A stretch of 64,000 bases of DNA from Sipunculus nudus (lineage: Eukaryota > Annelida > Sipuncula > Golfingiida > Sipunculidae): positions 17,128,576-17,192,575 of the forward strand of contig CM049309.1 in assembly GCA_026874595.1 (NCBI GenBank). The letters are read 5' to 3'. Of the stretch, positions 36,140 to 49,447 are shown one piece after another. Each line of letters starts with the position of its first letter. The first letter of the stretch is position 1. Under the pieces are notes generated by a model. That model was not told the origin of the DNA and ran no database searches. It was given only the letters and a program-made list of their open reading frames with translations. The position numbers and the translations under genes were made by a program.

Positions 36140-36480
36140 TGTGCTCACAACCAAAACTGAAACACCGTCTCCATGGACACGGTTCATTTCCTGTATCGCC
36201 TGCAAGTTGCCTGCGTCCTGTAACCCGTGCGAGCCATGCTTGTGTTCATGCGGTCATAAATTCAACCAACATGCCGAGGGGTTTACCAACGTGTTGGGTT
36301 AAACAGGAATTTTTCTCGCTCATGTTTGGTATTATTAGAAAGTACACAAAAAATGCTAACGAATGGTTTGTATTATGTTGATTGACAGTGTACCTATAGG
36401 TCATGAAGCGTTGTCAAAAATGACGAAAATATTTGCATCTTCATGAGGCCTTATAATGCGATCCTCAGACCTTGATGTCA
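36140..36480 (+). mobile_element. Dispersed repeat family F1, copy 1
   Basis: Collinear with 58545-58850 on the same strand. Shared blocks include TCATTTCCTGT, TTCATGCGGTCA.AAATTCAAC, ATAGGTCATGA and TTGTCAAAA.TGACGAAAA followed by TATTTGCAT. The frame at 36103-36381 lies inside it and is not a gene. Confidence 0.6.
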
Positions 36481-37374
36481 TGACACCCTGGCGCCAGTAA
36501 TCTGGTCGTAATGCCAGAGGGTCGATATGACGCTAATCTGGCGGCAAGTCCAGCTTTCCGGAAAGGGCGTTTTGCAACTAGTTACCTTCCAAATCAACAT
36601 ATATATGCAACCATACGCCTTTTGTAACATGTTTCCCTCGTTTGTCAACGTGTTGTGTTTATAAACAGTTTATAAACAAACTCACACATCTGTCACTGAT
36701 AGAGCCTGTAACGGTGTTAGCAATACAAATGCGGCTGGCCTGGATAAAAAGAACGACTAACTTTAGTATTAATCCGAGTTTCGTGGCTCGACTCGGCTTG
36801 CAAAATGTCGTCTTGCTTAAACTGGTCTGAAAGCCAATTCATTCGGCGATGTCCGTAAGTACCCGTTTTCTTTAAACAAGTTATCTTTATTACGTGAGAC
36901 ATATTGCATCCATTTTACATTAAACTAGTTCGTGATTAAATATCGGTTCCATAGGCCAACACTTTCATAGTTAAAAAATCACACCATTTCCTTTCAGAGA
37001 CAAGAAACAAAAAATAATATCACCACTGTAATAGCTTAAAGAAGAACAAAACTAACTTTGCATTAGTCTGTATATGTTACGGGAATTTTTAATTGTAAGG
37101 CTTTATAGGTTTATATTATTTTTTTCTCAAAGCAAACTGAGCTGCACAAATCGGCTCAATCCTGTTGAAATAATGAAATTACGGCGGCGCCTTCTTGTAA
37201 AATCTTCTCGACTCGGATTGTTCTTAATTCGGCTGGATTCGGCGTGAAATTCGGCTAGTCACAGGTCCTTTATAAGTACTTTTCTAACCCGGAATTACCC
37301 GGCTGGCTGAGGTTGTGCCGTATAAAATCAAATAAAGGGACATAATGAGGAACAGTATTATGCCTTTTCCTTCC

Positions 37375-37825
37375 GAATTATAGTTAAGTTTTGTTATTCA
37401 AAAGTTTCCCAGCAAAGCCATCCCAGCACAGTACTTCACATACGGCTGTTTAACACATTGTTATGGCTCTGTGTGTTGGTAAACACAGTCCATGCGCGTC
37501 TGTTTACCATAACAAGGCCGCGTGACCGGATGTCCGTTTTGAGCCGCAAAATGTCTTGTTTCAGCCAGCGGGAACATGCTTTACATTTTTTTAGCCTAGT
37601 CAGTCAGGGTATCTTCTGATTGACATGTGTTTTTGCTCTATTATGCACACGGCCCCACGCGCTGTGTTTATTTTGATACCTGCGATCGTGCCCGGTCCAC
37701 TGTTCTTAACACTCATTTACAGGAGTAAGCAAACATATATATTAGCAGGTACAGATTTATTTTAAAAGGAATAAGCTATTTTTCGTGTTAATTCAACATG
37801 CCTTATAGGTGATTTGGCTACTTTC
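37375..37825 (-). mobile_element. Dispersed repeat family F2, copy 1
   Basis: The reverse complement aligns end to end with 61730-62175. Shared landmarks on the element strand are CCAATCACCTA-like at the start, GAAAAATAGCTT, GTACCTGC, GTTTGCTTACTCCTGT, TGGTAAACAGAC, CAGAG.CATAACAA.GTGTTA and GCTGGG..AACTTTTG at the end. A further end fragment (GATAGGTGATTGGGCTACTTT) lies at 38939-38959. Confidence 0.7.
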
Positions 37826-38112
37826 AAAAACACCAACACACACATGCAAGGTATACAGTATCCCATTCACTGCAACACAAGTTTCCTCATCATAATCCAG
37901 GACAAGATCATACACTACAGGAGGTGAATTAAGAAATGTGACCACACATCATCCAAGAAGCCAGCTTCTCCGCCAGCTTGCCTGGATATGCATCACGCCT
38001 TTTTAATTTCAGCAAATAAAATTTACCCCTTACCGGACGAGTTACATGCATGTGAATAATTATCACAAGGGCAATTATCACAAGAGACTTGAGACTTGTA
38101 ATCAACTTGAAT

Positions 38113-38450
38113 GGGGTACCTTTGAACAAGATTATTGTTATTTACGGTAACACCCGAATTTGCTCATCAGCGCCAACTTGTGTTCATTTAGTGAAACACA
38201 CAACGTTAGAGTTAGGCATTGAAACTGGCTAATTCCTTTTTTTTTTCTTATACATCTTAGTGGATCGCCGACAGGAATACATAAACTTCCACTACACTAT
38301 GTTGAGTTTAAATATGATTTGAGTTCACGTTTAATCAAAAATATAGAGATCTTAAACTTCAAAATCGTTCAAAGTTTTAATACTAGATGGCGCTGATCAG
38401 CAAATGCGGGAGTTACCGTAAATTACAATAATCTTGTTCATAAGTACCCC
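38113..38450. mobile_element. 338-bp foldback/MITE element with 63-bp inverted arms
   Basis: The left arm 38113-38175 and right arm 38388-38450 are inverted copies, 57 of 63 bases matching, with outermost bases GGGGTAC and innermost AGCGCCA. The 212-bp interior has no coding capacity. No target duplication is visible. Long arms around a short non-coding core fit a foldback-type MITE. Confidence 0.75.
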
Positions 38451-38459
38451 TTTGGCATT

Positions 38460-39908
38460 CTTTTTCTGAGGTTACTTTATTTCTTCTGCTGTATTGCCCT
38501 GCCCTCTGGTGAGCACCTTGTTAATTATTCGACGTATGTTTTGCTAACAGTTCACCACTTCAGAAAGTTTACATAAATGCGAACAGCATTTACTTATATT
38601 ATAACTGACGGTGGTCGCACTGAGTTTTTGTTCTTTTGAACTCCTGGGGTTGGCAGGTTTTTGATCTTGAACTGTAGACAGACAGCAAAGCTTAGGAAAA
38701 ATGATTTTGCGATATCTGTAGCCATAAAGGAGAACAATTAAACAATAATTGATTCTTTGAACTGGAAACCACCTGTTCACTAAGTTGTATTTTGGTAAAT
38801 CAAGTAACCAGTGCAAATTAAACTTTTAAAAATCAACATAATTAGACATTGAACGGGTCTCTTGAAAAAGTGTCAGTTTATAAAGGTGAACTTAACATTA
38901 TTACTTAATTTTAACGAGCCTTTAGTTTATGAAGATCAGATAGGTGATTGGGCTACTTTAACAAACTGCCCTGTCACGCACACGTGACGAATCCTTTAAA
39001 GCAAGCTATGCACCTACTTTTTTCTGTAGAATTAATGTGATTTCTGGTTTACTCTGTGTATATACCATATTGAACTTTATGTATTTCTTCTTCATAGAAA
39101 GGTTCTTATAACTCTTCTGTGTCGGATATATGAGCCCTTTTATTCAAAATGTATTAGTAAACATGAGTCAATGTTGACAAGAAGAAAAAAAATGTTACCT
39201 AAGGTAATTGGTTGAATAGGTGCTAAATTTGGACGGTTACTTCTGCATAAAGCCGTTTGCAAAATTCTGGGCCGTCTGATTTGCCGCCAGATTTCCTTGT
39301 TGAATGTTGAATTTGCCCCCCCCCCCCCCCACACACACACATACACAACGTATAAACACGTGAATATAAACAAAACGAATAGCCTGTATGCGGTCGGATT
39401 TGCATTTTGTGACATATTTTCAAGGGGTTATCTTTAGTTAATGGACGTCATATTTTGATTTTGAAGTTTGACGATTGAGACAAGAAGTCCCAGCCATCCC
39501 CAAACTGGAAGAGTTTTGTTTTGCGTTGATAGAAACGACCTCTGGTGAAAGGGTTGGTATAGGGATAATGATTGTCAAATTTTCCGCCAGATGTCAGTAA
39601 TGCACAATGCGTCTGTTTCACAGACAAAAAATAAAAAAAAGTGTTCATTGAAATGACACAATCTGACATCTGATGGACACTATTGGTACTAAAATTGTCA
39701 TAATTTGGAAAATAATTTTATATTATTAATGGTGCTAAGACTTCCATCCTGATCGTAATGTGATATCCCTTTCATTTCCCCCACTTTTTAACTTAATATC
39801 TTTCAAATCTTGAGCATCTGAAATAAAATTAACCATCAGTTAATCTCATCACACCGTTAGCATGACAGATGATTTCTGCTAAAAAAATGATGAATATCTT
39901 TCTTGCAT
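38460..39908. other. Non-coding stretch with a C-run
   Basis: A C-run followed by CA repeats lies at about 39318-39345. No gene recognised. Confidence 0.4.
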
Positions 39909-40094
39909 GCTGGTCGACTGTCTGGCTTGTAAATTAACCGGCATTTTTTGCTGGCTGTATAGCTGGTATATTGGCAAGCTTATTTGCTGGCTGTGTGGTT
40001 GGTTTATTGACCGGGTTATTAGCTGGCTGTGTGGTTGGTATATTAGATAGTTTATTGGTTGGCTGTGTGACTAGTATATTTGCTGGCTTTGCAA
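39909..40094 (+). repeat. 36-bp minisatellite with an open, hydrophobic frame
   Basis: GCTGGCTG-type units start at 39950, 39986, 40022 and 40058 (exact 36-bp period), with a partial unit at 40082 and a decayed one at 39909. Because 36 is a multiple of three, one frame is open from 39938 past the array and reads as a 12-residue repeat like AGCVVGILTGLL. It has no ATG and no splice evidence, so it is annotated as a minisatellite. Confidence 0.75.
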
Positions 40095-40821
40095 TTATAT
40101 ACAACAGCATTTAAAACAATCAGGTAGCTTCCGTATACGCGCCTGGCAAAACAATATGTTTCTATTTTTAGATCAATCGTGAGGGGATGGGAGACGTTAT
40201 CATCAATATGACCTATCAATTAAAGGCTTGTAAACCTTTTGATTTGAAAAAGTTTTGATTTCTGTGTACCTTTTATTTTTGTAACATTGATTTGATCGGC
40301 CGCTATGCTTTTGTCATCATTACTTGCGTGCATGTCAAAATTCATGATACATCAGATGAGGATGCCTGGTGAAATAAGGTCTCTGCGCGACCGAGCCAGG
40401 AACCTTGATCTAAGAAAGATCAGTAACTAGCAACTGCCGTGTATTCCTAGGATACATATATCAGTCGGTTCCAGTAAAGAAATGACACAATCTGCGTGAA
40501 GATTATCTTTTTGCTGTCAATCATTGCATGAATAAACTGATATCTTTAGCATCAAGGGGGCGCTAGGTCCCTGGGTGGTCAAAAATCCCAAAGCCCAGGG
40601 CAGTCTTTCTGAAGAAACGTCTTTCTTTGAACATGGACCCAGAGTTAAGCTCAAATCAAAAACACGAGCTTACATGGGACGCCAAAAAGTCCTGGGGGAT
40701 TCGACGATGAGCCCATCATTCGGGCACAATGGCGTGTGAAATGAAGTTAGTGAATGTAGAGTCTGACAGATTTAAGGCGACGGGTTCTAGAGAGGGACCT
40801 AATGCAACACGAGATTCCCAT

Positions 40822-40975
40822 TTAGAGCACATTACAGACATATCGATTCCTGCCATTGTTAGAAAGCGTTCTCTTTGATTTGCTGACATGACTTTCGTCT
40901 GGATATAGTTTGACATCGTTCCCCGTTAGGACACGGAAGGCCGACGCCGCCTCACATCCTTCCAGACGCCTAAAC
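40822..40975 (-). CDS. Candidate terminal exon, about 50 codons, unrecognised protein
   Basis: On the minus strand a branch-point-like GCTAACG, a tract GTCTTGTTATTTTTTAG, and then G open an exon at 40975. The frame from 40974 reads FRRLEGCEAASAFRVLTGND and continues to a TAA at 40822-40824, 50 residues in all, ending in RYVCNVL. AATAAA-like signals lie further down the minus strand near 40270. Upstream exons would be above 41000 but none was identified. A different minus frame (40716-40916, starting MSNYIQTK) overlaps it; only one can be real, and the acceptor-linked frame is preferred. No family recognised. Confidence 0.35.
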
Positions 40976-43215
40976 CTAAAAAATAACAAGACAGTCCGTT
41001 AGCTATGTTTGTCCAGCTGACCTCTGTGCTTCACGTCTCGATTATCAATAAACAAACTTAAACACAAGTATAAGTATCTATCTGACGTTAGAAAGTTACA
41101 GGTAATTATATATATAATTATATATTTATTTATATATATGATTTTATATAAAGTTAAATATGTACATGTAATGTATAATAATGTATAATAATTGACTAAT
41201 GATCAATTATAAATTTATCATTTTATCTACTTTCCATATACCATGAAATTTCCTTTATATATATAAATTATACCTAAAATATTTAAAATTATACCTAAAA
41301 TATTAAAATTATACCTAAAATTTTTAAAGTATACTTAAAATATTGACCAAGCAAATGCAGTCTGACATGAAATGTCAAAAGCCTCTGTTTTAATGCCGTT
41401 TGCTACATTGTGTCCCGTCTTTCTCATTTCTCTTACTGGTTTGAATATTTTTTCTGGTAATATGACGTACAATGTTATAATCTCTTTTAAATCATTTTAA
41501 ATTATTATAAATATATATACATATGCATAATTAGTTCATTATATTTCAATCGATTGAAAGTAATGGATTCATATCGTTACATGCATTTAACATGTTTGAA
41601 TTTATAGATTTTTTTTTATTTTGATATTTTCACATCTTTCACATTTATTTCTAGAAATGATCGATCCAAGTACACATTTTGTATCTTTTATTCACCTTTT
41701 TTGTATGTTTATATTTTAAACAAATTGGCAATTCTGGCAGAACATGTCTAACCATATATCTGACTTTCTGGAACAACCTGTATCATTAATTAGTATTATT
41801 CGGCGATCCGGACATTTCAATCATGGCGTTCTCGAGGTGTTTGCATATTTTTTAAAACAACTTATACAGATATACACGAATCAGGGGAGATTTAGCCGAG
41901 AATAAATCAAAATTAAACAAAACAGCAATGTTTGAGAAAAAAAACAATAAACATGATAAAAATGCCTTTCAAATAACATTTCACAGTAAGATATGGCGTC
42001 TCTACCGTTATTTAAAAAAGTAAACTTTTCAAGACGGATTAAGCTCGTTCAGGATTTGATCCGGTTGGAATTTGCTCTACAGCCCGCGAAATGGCTGAAT
42101 TTTAATTTGCTTGAATGATAAAAACGAATCAGGGTCCTCTCGTCGGAACCGGCGTCATCAGTCGAGAGAACATCCGGCCAGTGTATCACGGATCAATAGT
42201 CGGTATAAGAACGTTAAAAACAAAGTCTTGTTGTCGGAACGCCTTAAAGGAAGTCCGGGAGAATCCCTTACTGACAAACACCCGTTCTTACCGAGTTTTG
42301 CGCTGCTTGAGGCTTTTTTTCATCTTTGTCAAAATATGCCTTGCGTGATAATGATCCAAGAAATAATATCTCATAATTTCTTACTCAAAGTAGCGCTTTA
42401 TTCTGTCACGAAATATTACGAAGGAATAATACTTTTTCTTGTAAGTTCTGTTCAATGGAATAGGCCTTCGTCATATTGCAAGCTGGCATTTTATATGCGT
42501 ATATGTAGTACGTAAGCGTGTGCAGCTAGAAAAAGGGTGCTTATGATTCAGTTAATACGAAAGACCGGTGATGCCTGCCGGAGGAATACCCTCTCACTAA
42601 ATTCCCCGTCTATAGCCTTGCGTATGCGTTTTCAATAGTTAAGTGAATGTTCTGCATATGTGTACATACGTATATTTGCATACGCACTGCATACGCATAA
42701 ATGAAGTGATTCCAAGATTATGTAATGTTTCCTTTTCCTAACTGGATACTATACGTACAGCATACGCATACCACGTTTGTTGGGGATTTTTTTGTGTGTG
42801 AAAATAAAAATTTCGGAAATGACGATGCCGCTGGCTGGGATTAGTTTACTAATATAATGCCGATGAATTTTACCTATCCATGTTATTACTTATATTTGTT
42901 ATCATTATTTCATGGACGTCTTTCCCTTTCAGCATCTTGACTATATACCGCAAAAGACACCCTTGCAAAGTTGCAAGTAATATAATAAAATATGCAGTAT
43001 TATGTACGTGTACCCTATGCGAAAGAGTACTCATACAGGAATACCTCTAATATGACGACAACACAGTCACAAATAGGCAACGAACCATCCAAGAGGCTTA
43101 CCTGAAAAAACCGTGAAAATATGACAAAATCCTTACCCTAGCTGCACAGAATGCCCAACCCTGGGATACATCCATGTCAGCACCACAATTCACTGGGAAG
43201 CGACTCGCCAACCGC
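40976..43215. other. AT-rich, probably intronic or intergenic
   Basis: Contains TA-rich sequence at 41102-41150 and a ~22-bp tandem repeat (AAATTATACCTAAAATATTT-like) of four units at 41262-41345. Plus frames at 42111-42515 are open but have no supporting signals. Confidence 0.4.
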
Positions 43216-43615
43216 TAAGTAGGACTCGAGTCTGCTTTTTCAGATAATCGGACGCGGACTTGCACTCGAGCGTTCTGGAGTAAGAAGTAAGGACTCAAGA
43301 AATCAGGTGGAGTCAATCTTGAGTTCAGTAGGAATAAAACTATCTTACGTACTATAAAGACTGATAAACATGTGCGCACTAATAATAAAATTCTACCAAG
43401 CAAACAAGACTGTATAAACCAAACTTAGCTTTTGCGTTGGGAGCTGAATGTAATCAGATAAATCTAATTAACAAGCACGTGTAAACTAACGCAAAGAATA
43501 CACTGGATAATCTCAAAAGTTTTGCATTTGACTCGGACTTGGAGTTCCAAATGCCTCGAACTCTGAGAAGTTGGACTCGGACCTTAAGGACTCGGATGGC
43601 TTAACTACATCACTG
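43216..43615 (-). mobile_element. hAT-like element remnant rich in GGACTCGGAC motifs
   Basis: On the minus strand the terminus CAGTGATGTAGTTAAGCC (43598-43615) is a hAT-style end. Inside, GGACTCG/CGAGTCC motifs recur near both sides (43222, 43530-43595). The matching left terminus and 8-bp target duplication are not visible, so the copy is probably truncated. Confidence 0.4.
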
Positions 43616-43629
43616 CTTGTCAAGTACAT

Positions 43630-45569
43630 TCACTTTAGAAGCACATTACTAGCTGGGCATGAAACCTGGCAGAACGAGCTGACGGACGCAAAGTACAGAT
43701 TTGGACGCTTAGAATACATAGTTGAACGCTGTAAATTGGCTTCTGGCAGTCTATTCAGCTGAGCATTGCTTTGCTGATATAAAACTTTTTTCTTGTACAG
43801 TTTTGTGATGCAACTGCCTTTCGCCTTACTTACCTCTTCACCACCATCACTTCTGTTTCGTAACACTGGTATTGTAATTTCACTCAGCCCAAGAACAATC
43901 GGGGCACATATCCCCCCCCCCGAAATTTGAATAATAAACTTGGGAATACTCGACTCGGGGAAATTGGTAGAGTATCAAACACCAGATGTCGTCCAAGTGC
44001 AGACAGACGACAGGCGAAGACTCCATAGGGATAATTCCAGTAATTAAGAAAGAATTTTAAATAGAAGGTCAGAAAATTTTTGTTAAAAAATGGCCAGGCG
44101 TCGTGCAAGGAGCAACGAACAAGGAGACACACAGAGTGATAATTTAGCAGGATGCAGTCTTTATTAGTTTTTTACGTTTAAGGATCAAGTACAATATTTC
44201 AATGATTTTAATTTTTACTTTAGAAGGAAGCATTGAAATCAAATCCGATCACAAACAAAAATGATCATATAAATTTTTTAATAAGTATGAATATCTCCAT
44301 AATTATCATTTAACATGTTTTAATCTACATCGGGTTTAGATATTAAATACTTGTTAAACGGAACGGGTTGCCAACTGGCTTTGTCTTACAATATACAGAG
44401 CTTGTAGAAAAAAATATCGACGCTTTACTTGGCCCTGACAGATTTTTAACGGAAGCAGTTTACCGCTTCGCACCAAACAGGTTGTAATAATTCAGAGATT
44501 CTCATGTCTTCATAGAAATTCATTAAACACGGCTTCGTTGCCATACATGTGAAAGAGTGGATAAACAGGGACACTACCCAGAAAAAAAGGAAACTATTTT
44601 ATGACTTCTGCGATATGAAATCTTGCAACAGACGTAATTTGATCATGAATTGTAGTTCTAAGCCCCTGGATATTATTGCCTTTCAATACTTAAATCAAAT
44701 TTATGCTGTTCACGGAAATTTGATTAAACAAAATAAAGACCACAAAATAAAGACCAAAATAGATGACGCGTACTTGAAAAAAATGTCTCCTTCCCGTGTT
44801 CGTGCCAGAGCTGGCGATAATTAGTGAAGTCTTACAAGTGTTCTCTAAGATATAGTGTCCTGCTTGAAGTCTAAGGAAGTGTGATGACATCACACGGGAA
44901 ACCAAACGTGGCTGATCAAATGAGACAGCGGCGGCCAGAACAAAGCGAGAGCGCGTATAGTGAAATGTATATGAAGAAAAGAATGTCAAGTTTTGTATAT
45001 TGAACTGGATAAAATCCATGGTTTAACTGTTTATTTCAAATTTCAAATGATTTATTTTCCTTACGAATTGGAAGCGGTTAGGTTTCCTGTATTAAAACTA
45101 TCATAATTTTATATCATCGGCACAATACAGAATACCATGCAATGTTATATATGTGCTGAAACAAACATTTGTTAAAGGACTTTCTTAGGTTTTACTCTTT
45201 TATTCTCTTTCAATCTTATTTGCCGTTTAAGAAACCTTTTTCATATTTGTCGACATTAATATCATCGGTAAATTGATCGCCTTTTATCGAGAAAACTTTC
45301 AAGCATTAACAGGGTAAGCAAATTTAATTGCAATGCTTGTATTAAATAATAAATATTGAAATATTTTCGCTTTTATAAAAAAAAATCTAACTGAAAGAGG
45401 ATTAAAACCCTATATCTATCAATATTTGTAAAATAAAATAATGACTATTGTCGACTTGATCAGACTTTAATGGTCTCATTTACATAGTAACAAACAATTG
45501 ACAAGCAGATCACATCGAAAAAAAGTCTACAAAAAGTCATAAATATCAATATGGCCCATTGCCAAAATC
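43630..45569. other. Non-coding stretch, no gene seen
   Basis: A C-run at about 43912-43921. Short frames only (44549-44824 has 91 codons without splice or family support). Confidence 0.4.
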
Positions 45570-45690
45570 CGTTATAGGCCAGAAAAAAAACGGGCTGTTC
45601 GTTAAGTTTATATCCACTCGTTTATAACCAAAGATAACCCGAACACCTTCAACAAGTATGTCTGGTGACAAGTCAGAAAGAAAAAGATAA
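45570..45690 (+). mobile_element. Dispersed repeat family F4, copy 2
   Basis: Collinear with 35828-35970 (blocks GTTTATATCCA, GTTTATAAC, TTCAACAAG..TGTCTGG). Confidence 0.45.
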
Positions 45691-46454
45691 AAAAACATCG
45701 GTAAATTAAGAATATCTTACAATAACATTGATGTGGAAAGGTTGGTTTCATTATAATGTTTTTGAGACAACCTGAATCCAACGTGCTGCTTTAATTTCAC
45801 TTATAACTACGTAAGATAAAGAAGAATATTTTTTCATCAAACTGTATCAAATTGTAATGTTACAAGCTGTTTTTGTGTTTTTTGAAAATTGTATGTTTAA
45901 AGGACATTTTGAATATGAAATTTTAATTTGGAATTTATGTATACTAATTTTATTCATAAATATTATTCTCATATGATCTTTTTAACTTCCTACGTCAATC
46001 GATGAATCTCTCAACACGTTGGTTAACGCATTTCCTTTTTGAATTTTCGAATATCGTGTTTAAATCAATTACCATTTAAACCGTCAACGGTCTGTCAGTG
46101 TAACTGTTTATACTGAACACGGATAGCGGTGACCATGCGGGAAGACAGATATGCTGTAAAACTGAAAAATTCTCAAACTCTTGCTAAGATATTAAAGGGA
46201 ATCTAATAGCCGTTTTTCCACTGACATGCTTTACTGCACAGCCTATATTGTTCACTTTAATAAATCATCACTACCAGCTATATATGTAACACATTAAAGC
46301 AGTTATTGTGAAAGTTATGAAATGATTCTTGTCACTCCTTCCATGTTGATGTGTAAATGCGCGGAACCTTAAACATAAATAGAAATCAAAGGAATGCTAG
46401 CTTCCGCCACGTGGGAGAGAGGGTCCCTATTGTTGGAGGCTCCCAAAATCGTGT

Positions 46455-46720
46455 TTACATTGACTTTTTGGGCCAATATTCCCAGACTCATTCGTGCATT
46501 AGTGACTATATATTTGCATGTGAATAACCCGTAGATGTTGTTCCTGACTCTGGATCATGTGCTTGATCCACACTAAAGTCTACTCATGTCTTCAGTGGCC
46601 TATTTTGGAAATAACCTGAAAATTTCATGAGATTCCGTTCATGATTGCGTGAGTTATGTTGCGAACAAATATTCGCACAAAAACACACACAAACACACAC
46701 ACAAACACACATCCGAACGG
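46455..46720 (-). mobile_element. Dispersed repeat family F3, copy 2
   Basis: The reverse complement aligns with 50495-50760: AACTCAC.CAATCATGAAC, GAATCTCATGAAATTT, GTGGATC, and a TGCACGAATGA block near the end. Ends in a CA-rich tract. Confidence 0.6.
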
Positions 46721-46872
46721 GGATGAACGCATATCGTCCAGGCGTGGGCGAAATAGATCACTTGGAAAGACAAGTTTTCGCATACGCCCGTCATTTCTCA
46801 AGATAAAGCTCCACCTCTACACCTCGTTAGTAAATACGAAATTCATTTTCGTAGGTATCTTTTGGTTATCAA

Positions 46873-46875
<3 letters not shown>

Positions 46876-46905
<30 letters not shown>
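46876..46905. repeat. (GA)n microsatellite
   Basis: About 15 GA units. Confidence 0.95.
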
Positions 46906-46906
<1 letters not shown>

Positions 46907-47760
46907 AGGACAGACTGAAAATGTTTATCACCCGACAAAAGTAACAAAAGGTTAACATAAAGGTAAAATAAATTAAAGGCTGTACCTTTTACGTCTTATG
47001 TTGCAACATTGACAACATTTTAGTAAAACATATTGTCATAAAAGAGATGGTTTAATTCTTCCTTGGTTTAACGTTTTATGCGCCAGATGATTTGGTTTTT
47101 TTGTCTTGAATGCTCTTGCATTGGACAAAGCTAACCAAAGCCTAACCATTAACAACTAATAAACCCAATACAAGACATGTGTCGCTTTGAAGTCAACGTA
47201 GTTTTATATACAAATAGACTATAAGCCCTCTCACTTTCCAAAGTTCGGTATACTTTATCTCTAGTCCTTTGCTTGTGTTTCATCAATAAAACTGAGATTA
47301 TGCTCTTTGAATCGTTATAAGCCATTTGAAGCCTCGCGGTACGCAGCTGTAAATGTTGGCGTGATTTGTCCATAAGGGCAGCGTTCTATGGTCTCGAGGC
47401 GATCTTCTGATCTTGGACATAACCCGTTATCTCCTGTTCCTCTTAACTTTGAGGTCAACCTCTTTTAACCCCTTTCTAAGAACTCACAAAGGTCTCGCAT
47501 GCTTAGAGTGTATCCTGTTACGTATGTTGAATCAGTGAGCTTCCGTACATCTTTGTCTAATTTATCTATTTGGCAAAAGTCCTTCCGCTTAGGGTGATTA
47601 GGTTGCCCTTGCAATTACCCAACGTTTAACCTTTCCACGAGTTCGTTATCATAGTCATGCCTGAGACAATGTGTCACTAGCCGTCGCATCTAAAACGCTT
47701 GCTGGACGATTACTGTATATTCTAAAACTACTGTCTGTACTAGTGCAACTGTGACTTCCT
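46906..47760. other. Non-coding stretch, no gene seen
   Basis: Nothing recognised. Confidence 0.4.
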
Positions 47761-48260
47761 CTGCTGTGACTTCTATCATCACTACAACTACTACTTTTAC
47801 TACTTCAATGCCGCCAACACCAATGTACTACTACTGTTACTGCCGGTGCTACTACTACTACTTCTATTACTACTACTACTACTAATAATAATAATTATAA
47901 TAATAACAATAATAATATTTCCACTATTTCTAGTGCCACTACTACTCGTTTTTTATTATTTCAACAACTTCTATTACTCCTTTAACTCCTACTGCTGCTG
48001 CAACTACCACCACTTCAGCTACTAGTAGAACCCCTGGTAGTCTTTTTACTTCTTCATCTATCACAACTACTTCAACTTCTTATACTATTTGTACTGCAGC
48101 TGATGCTGTTTCTTCTTCTACTGCTACTACTTCGTCAACCCTTAAACTACTACTGCTACTGCTACTACTTCTATTACTTCTGTTTTTAACACCACAACCA
48201 CCAAAGATGCTACTATTACAACACAAAACAACAACTACTGTTGCTTTAAACTCGACTACT
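47761..48260. repeat. Degenerate trinucleotide-rich region (CTA/CTT/CTG/AAT)
   Basis: About 500 bp dominated by ACTACT-, ACTTCT-, ACTGCT- and AATAAT-type triplets with many interruptions. The minus frame at 48080-48310 (Val and Ser runs) is a product of the triplet period. Confidence 0.8.
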
Positions 48261-49447
48261 TCAACAACTACTAGCTTGACAGATCTTTCGCAGACACAGT
48301 GTAATCGCATCAGTGGATTGTGTCACCGAAACAGTTTGGTGAAAAAGTTAAAATTGTAACCATTCCTATAGTACGGTAATAAAAATAAGATGTGCTGTCC
48401 TGAGGTGTTTCTTTAAAGTAAAGACATAATGAAGTATACATCGCAAGATTTCACAATGTATCACATCTATAACCCATGATGTTTGTTTTTATTGTTGACT
48501 GGTACTGTTTCATTTTCTCAGGGACTATCATTTATAGATATATGTCCAAAACCAATGAAACCCTTCACCCCATATTAGCCGCGGCATCTAATGAGGGGTT
48601 TACCACACGTGTCGATAGCATTATATTGTTTTCTTTAATGATATTTGAGGTGTGATGTCTGCTATATAAAGAATATAAGAAAGAATTATTACGGTCATGT
48701 ATAAGTATTTTTTGCGATCCTGTGTCAAAATATAAGAAGAAAAGGTGTTGACCTGGCTAGTCAAAGAGCGAGACTTGGCACTTCAGCCGCCATATTGTTT
48801 TTCTTCTCTCCGATGTGTTTGTCAATTGCTGCTTTCTTAAGCTCTTTTTTTAAATATAAATATACAAAACCATATACAGAAGAGGTCTTGTCTGCAAATA
48901 TTCGACAGGAAAGGTCCATTCATATTCCTAGTATTTCAAATGTTTATTCACAAAGAAGTCTGACAAGGCCTTGATTATTTGTAACCAAAATAGAACATAC
49001 AAGAAGAGAACGCCGATTACGTCTGATCGGCAAATAACAATCGTTGAAATAGAATTTCTGATGAGTTCATCCTTGTTTTATAGGCAGGATGTTTGGAAGA
49101 CTGAATTCGTAATTTCTCAAGATGTCCATTAAGTCTAGGACGCGTTAATTGGTTCCAGCAAAGGTTGGTCCAGACTTTTTTGTCGATAAAAGTAGTAGCT
49201 ACTAAAACAGCTCAACATGCTTTTGAGAAGTTTTCTTATGTGATCAATTCTAACTTTTATTATCTTGACAGATGCAGTGGAAACAATCAAGTAAAAGTAG
49301 CCGGAAACGTAGAAACAGCAAATGCAGTCAGCGGAGAAGGAACCCTGGTTGTAAGACATTAACACTAACACCGGCTGTATAAAGTATATGGAAACAGAAG
49401 ACTGTTGTGTCTTTATGATAATATTTATAAGTATATTATAATTACTC
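48261..49447. other. Non-coding stretch, no gene seen
   Basis: Nothing recognised. Confidence 0.4.

Noticed and set aside
42111..42515. 134-codon plus frame, with a second frame open over the same bases
   Set aside because: No splice sites, family match or initiation context; two overlapping open frames in the same region.
48080..48310. Minus frame with Val and Ser runs
   Set aside because: It is a by-product of the trinucleotide-rich region at 47761-48260.
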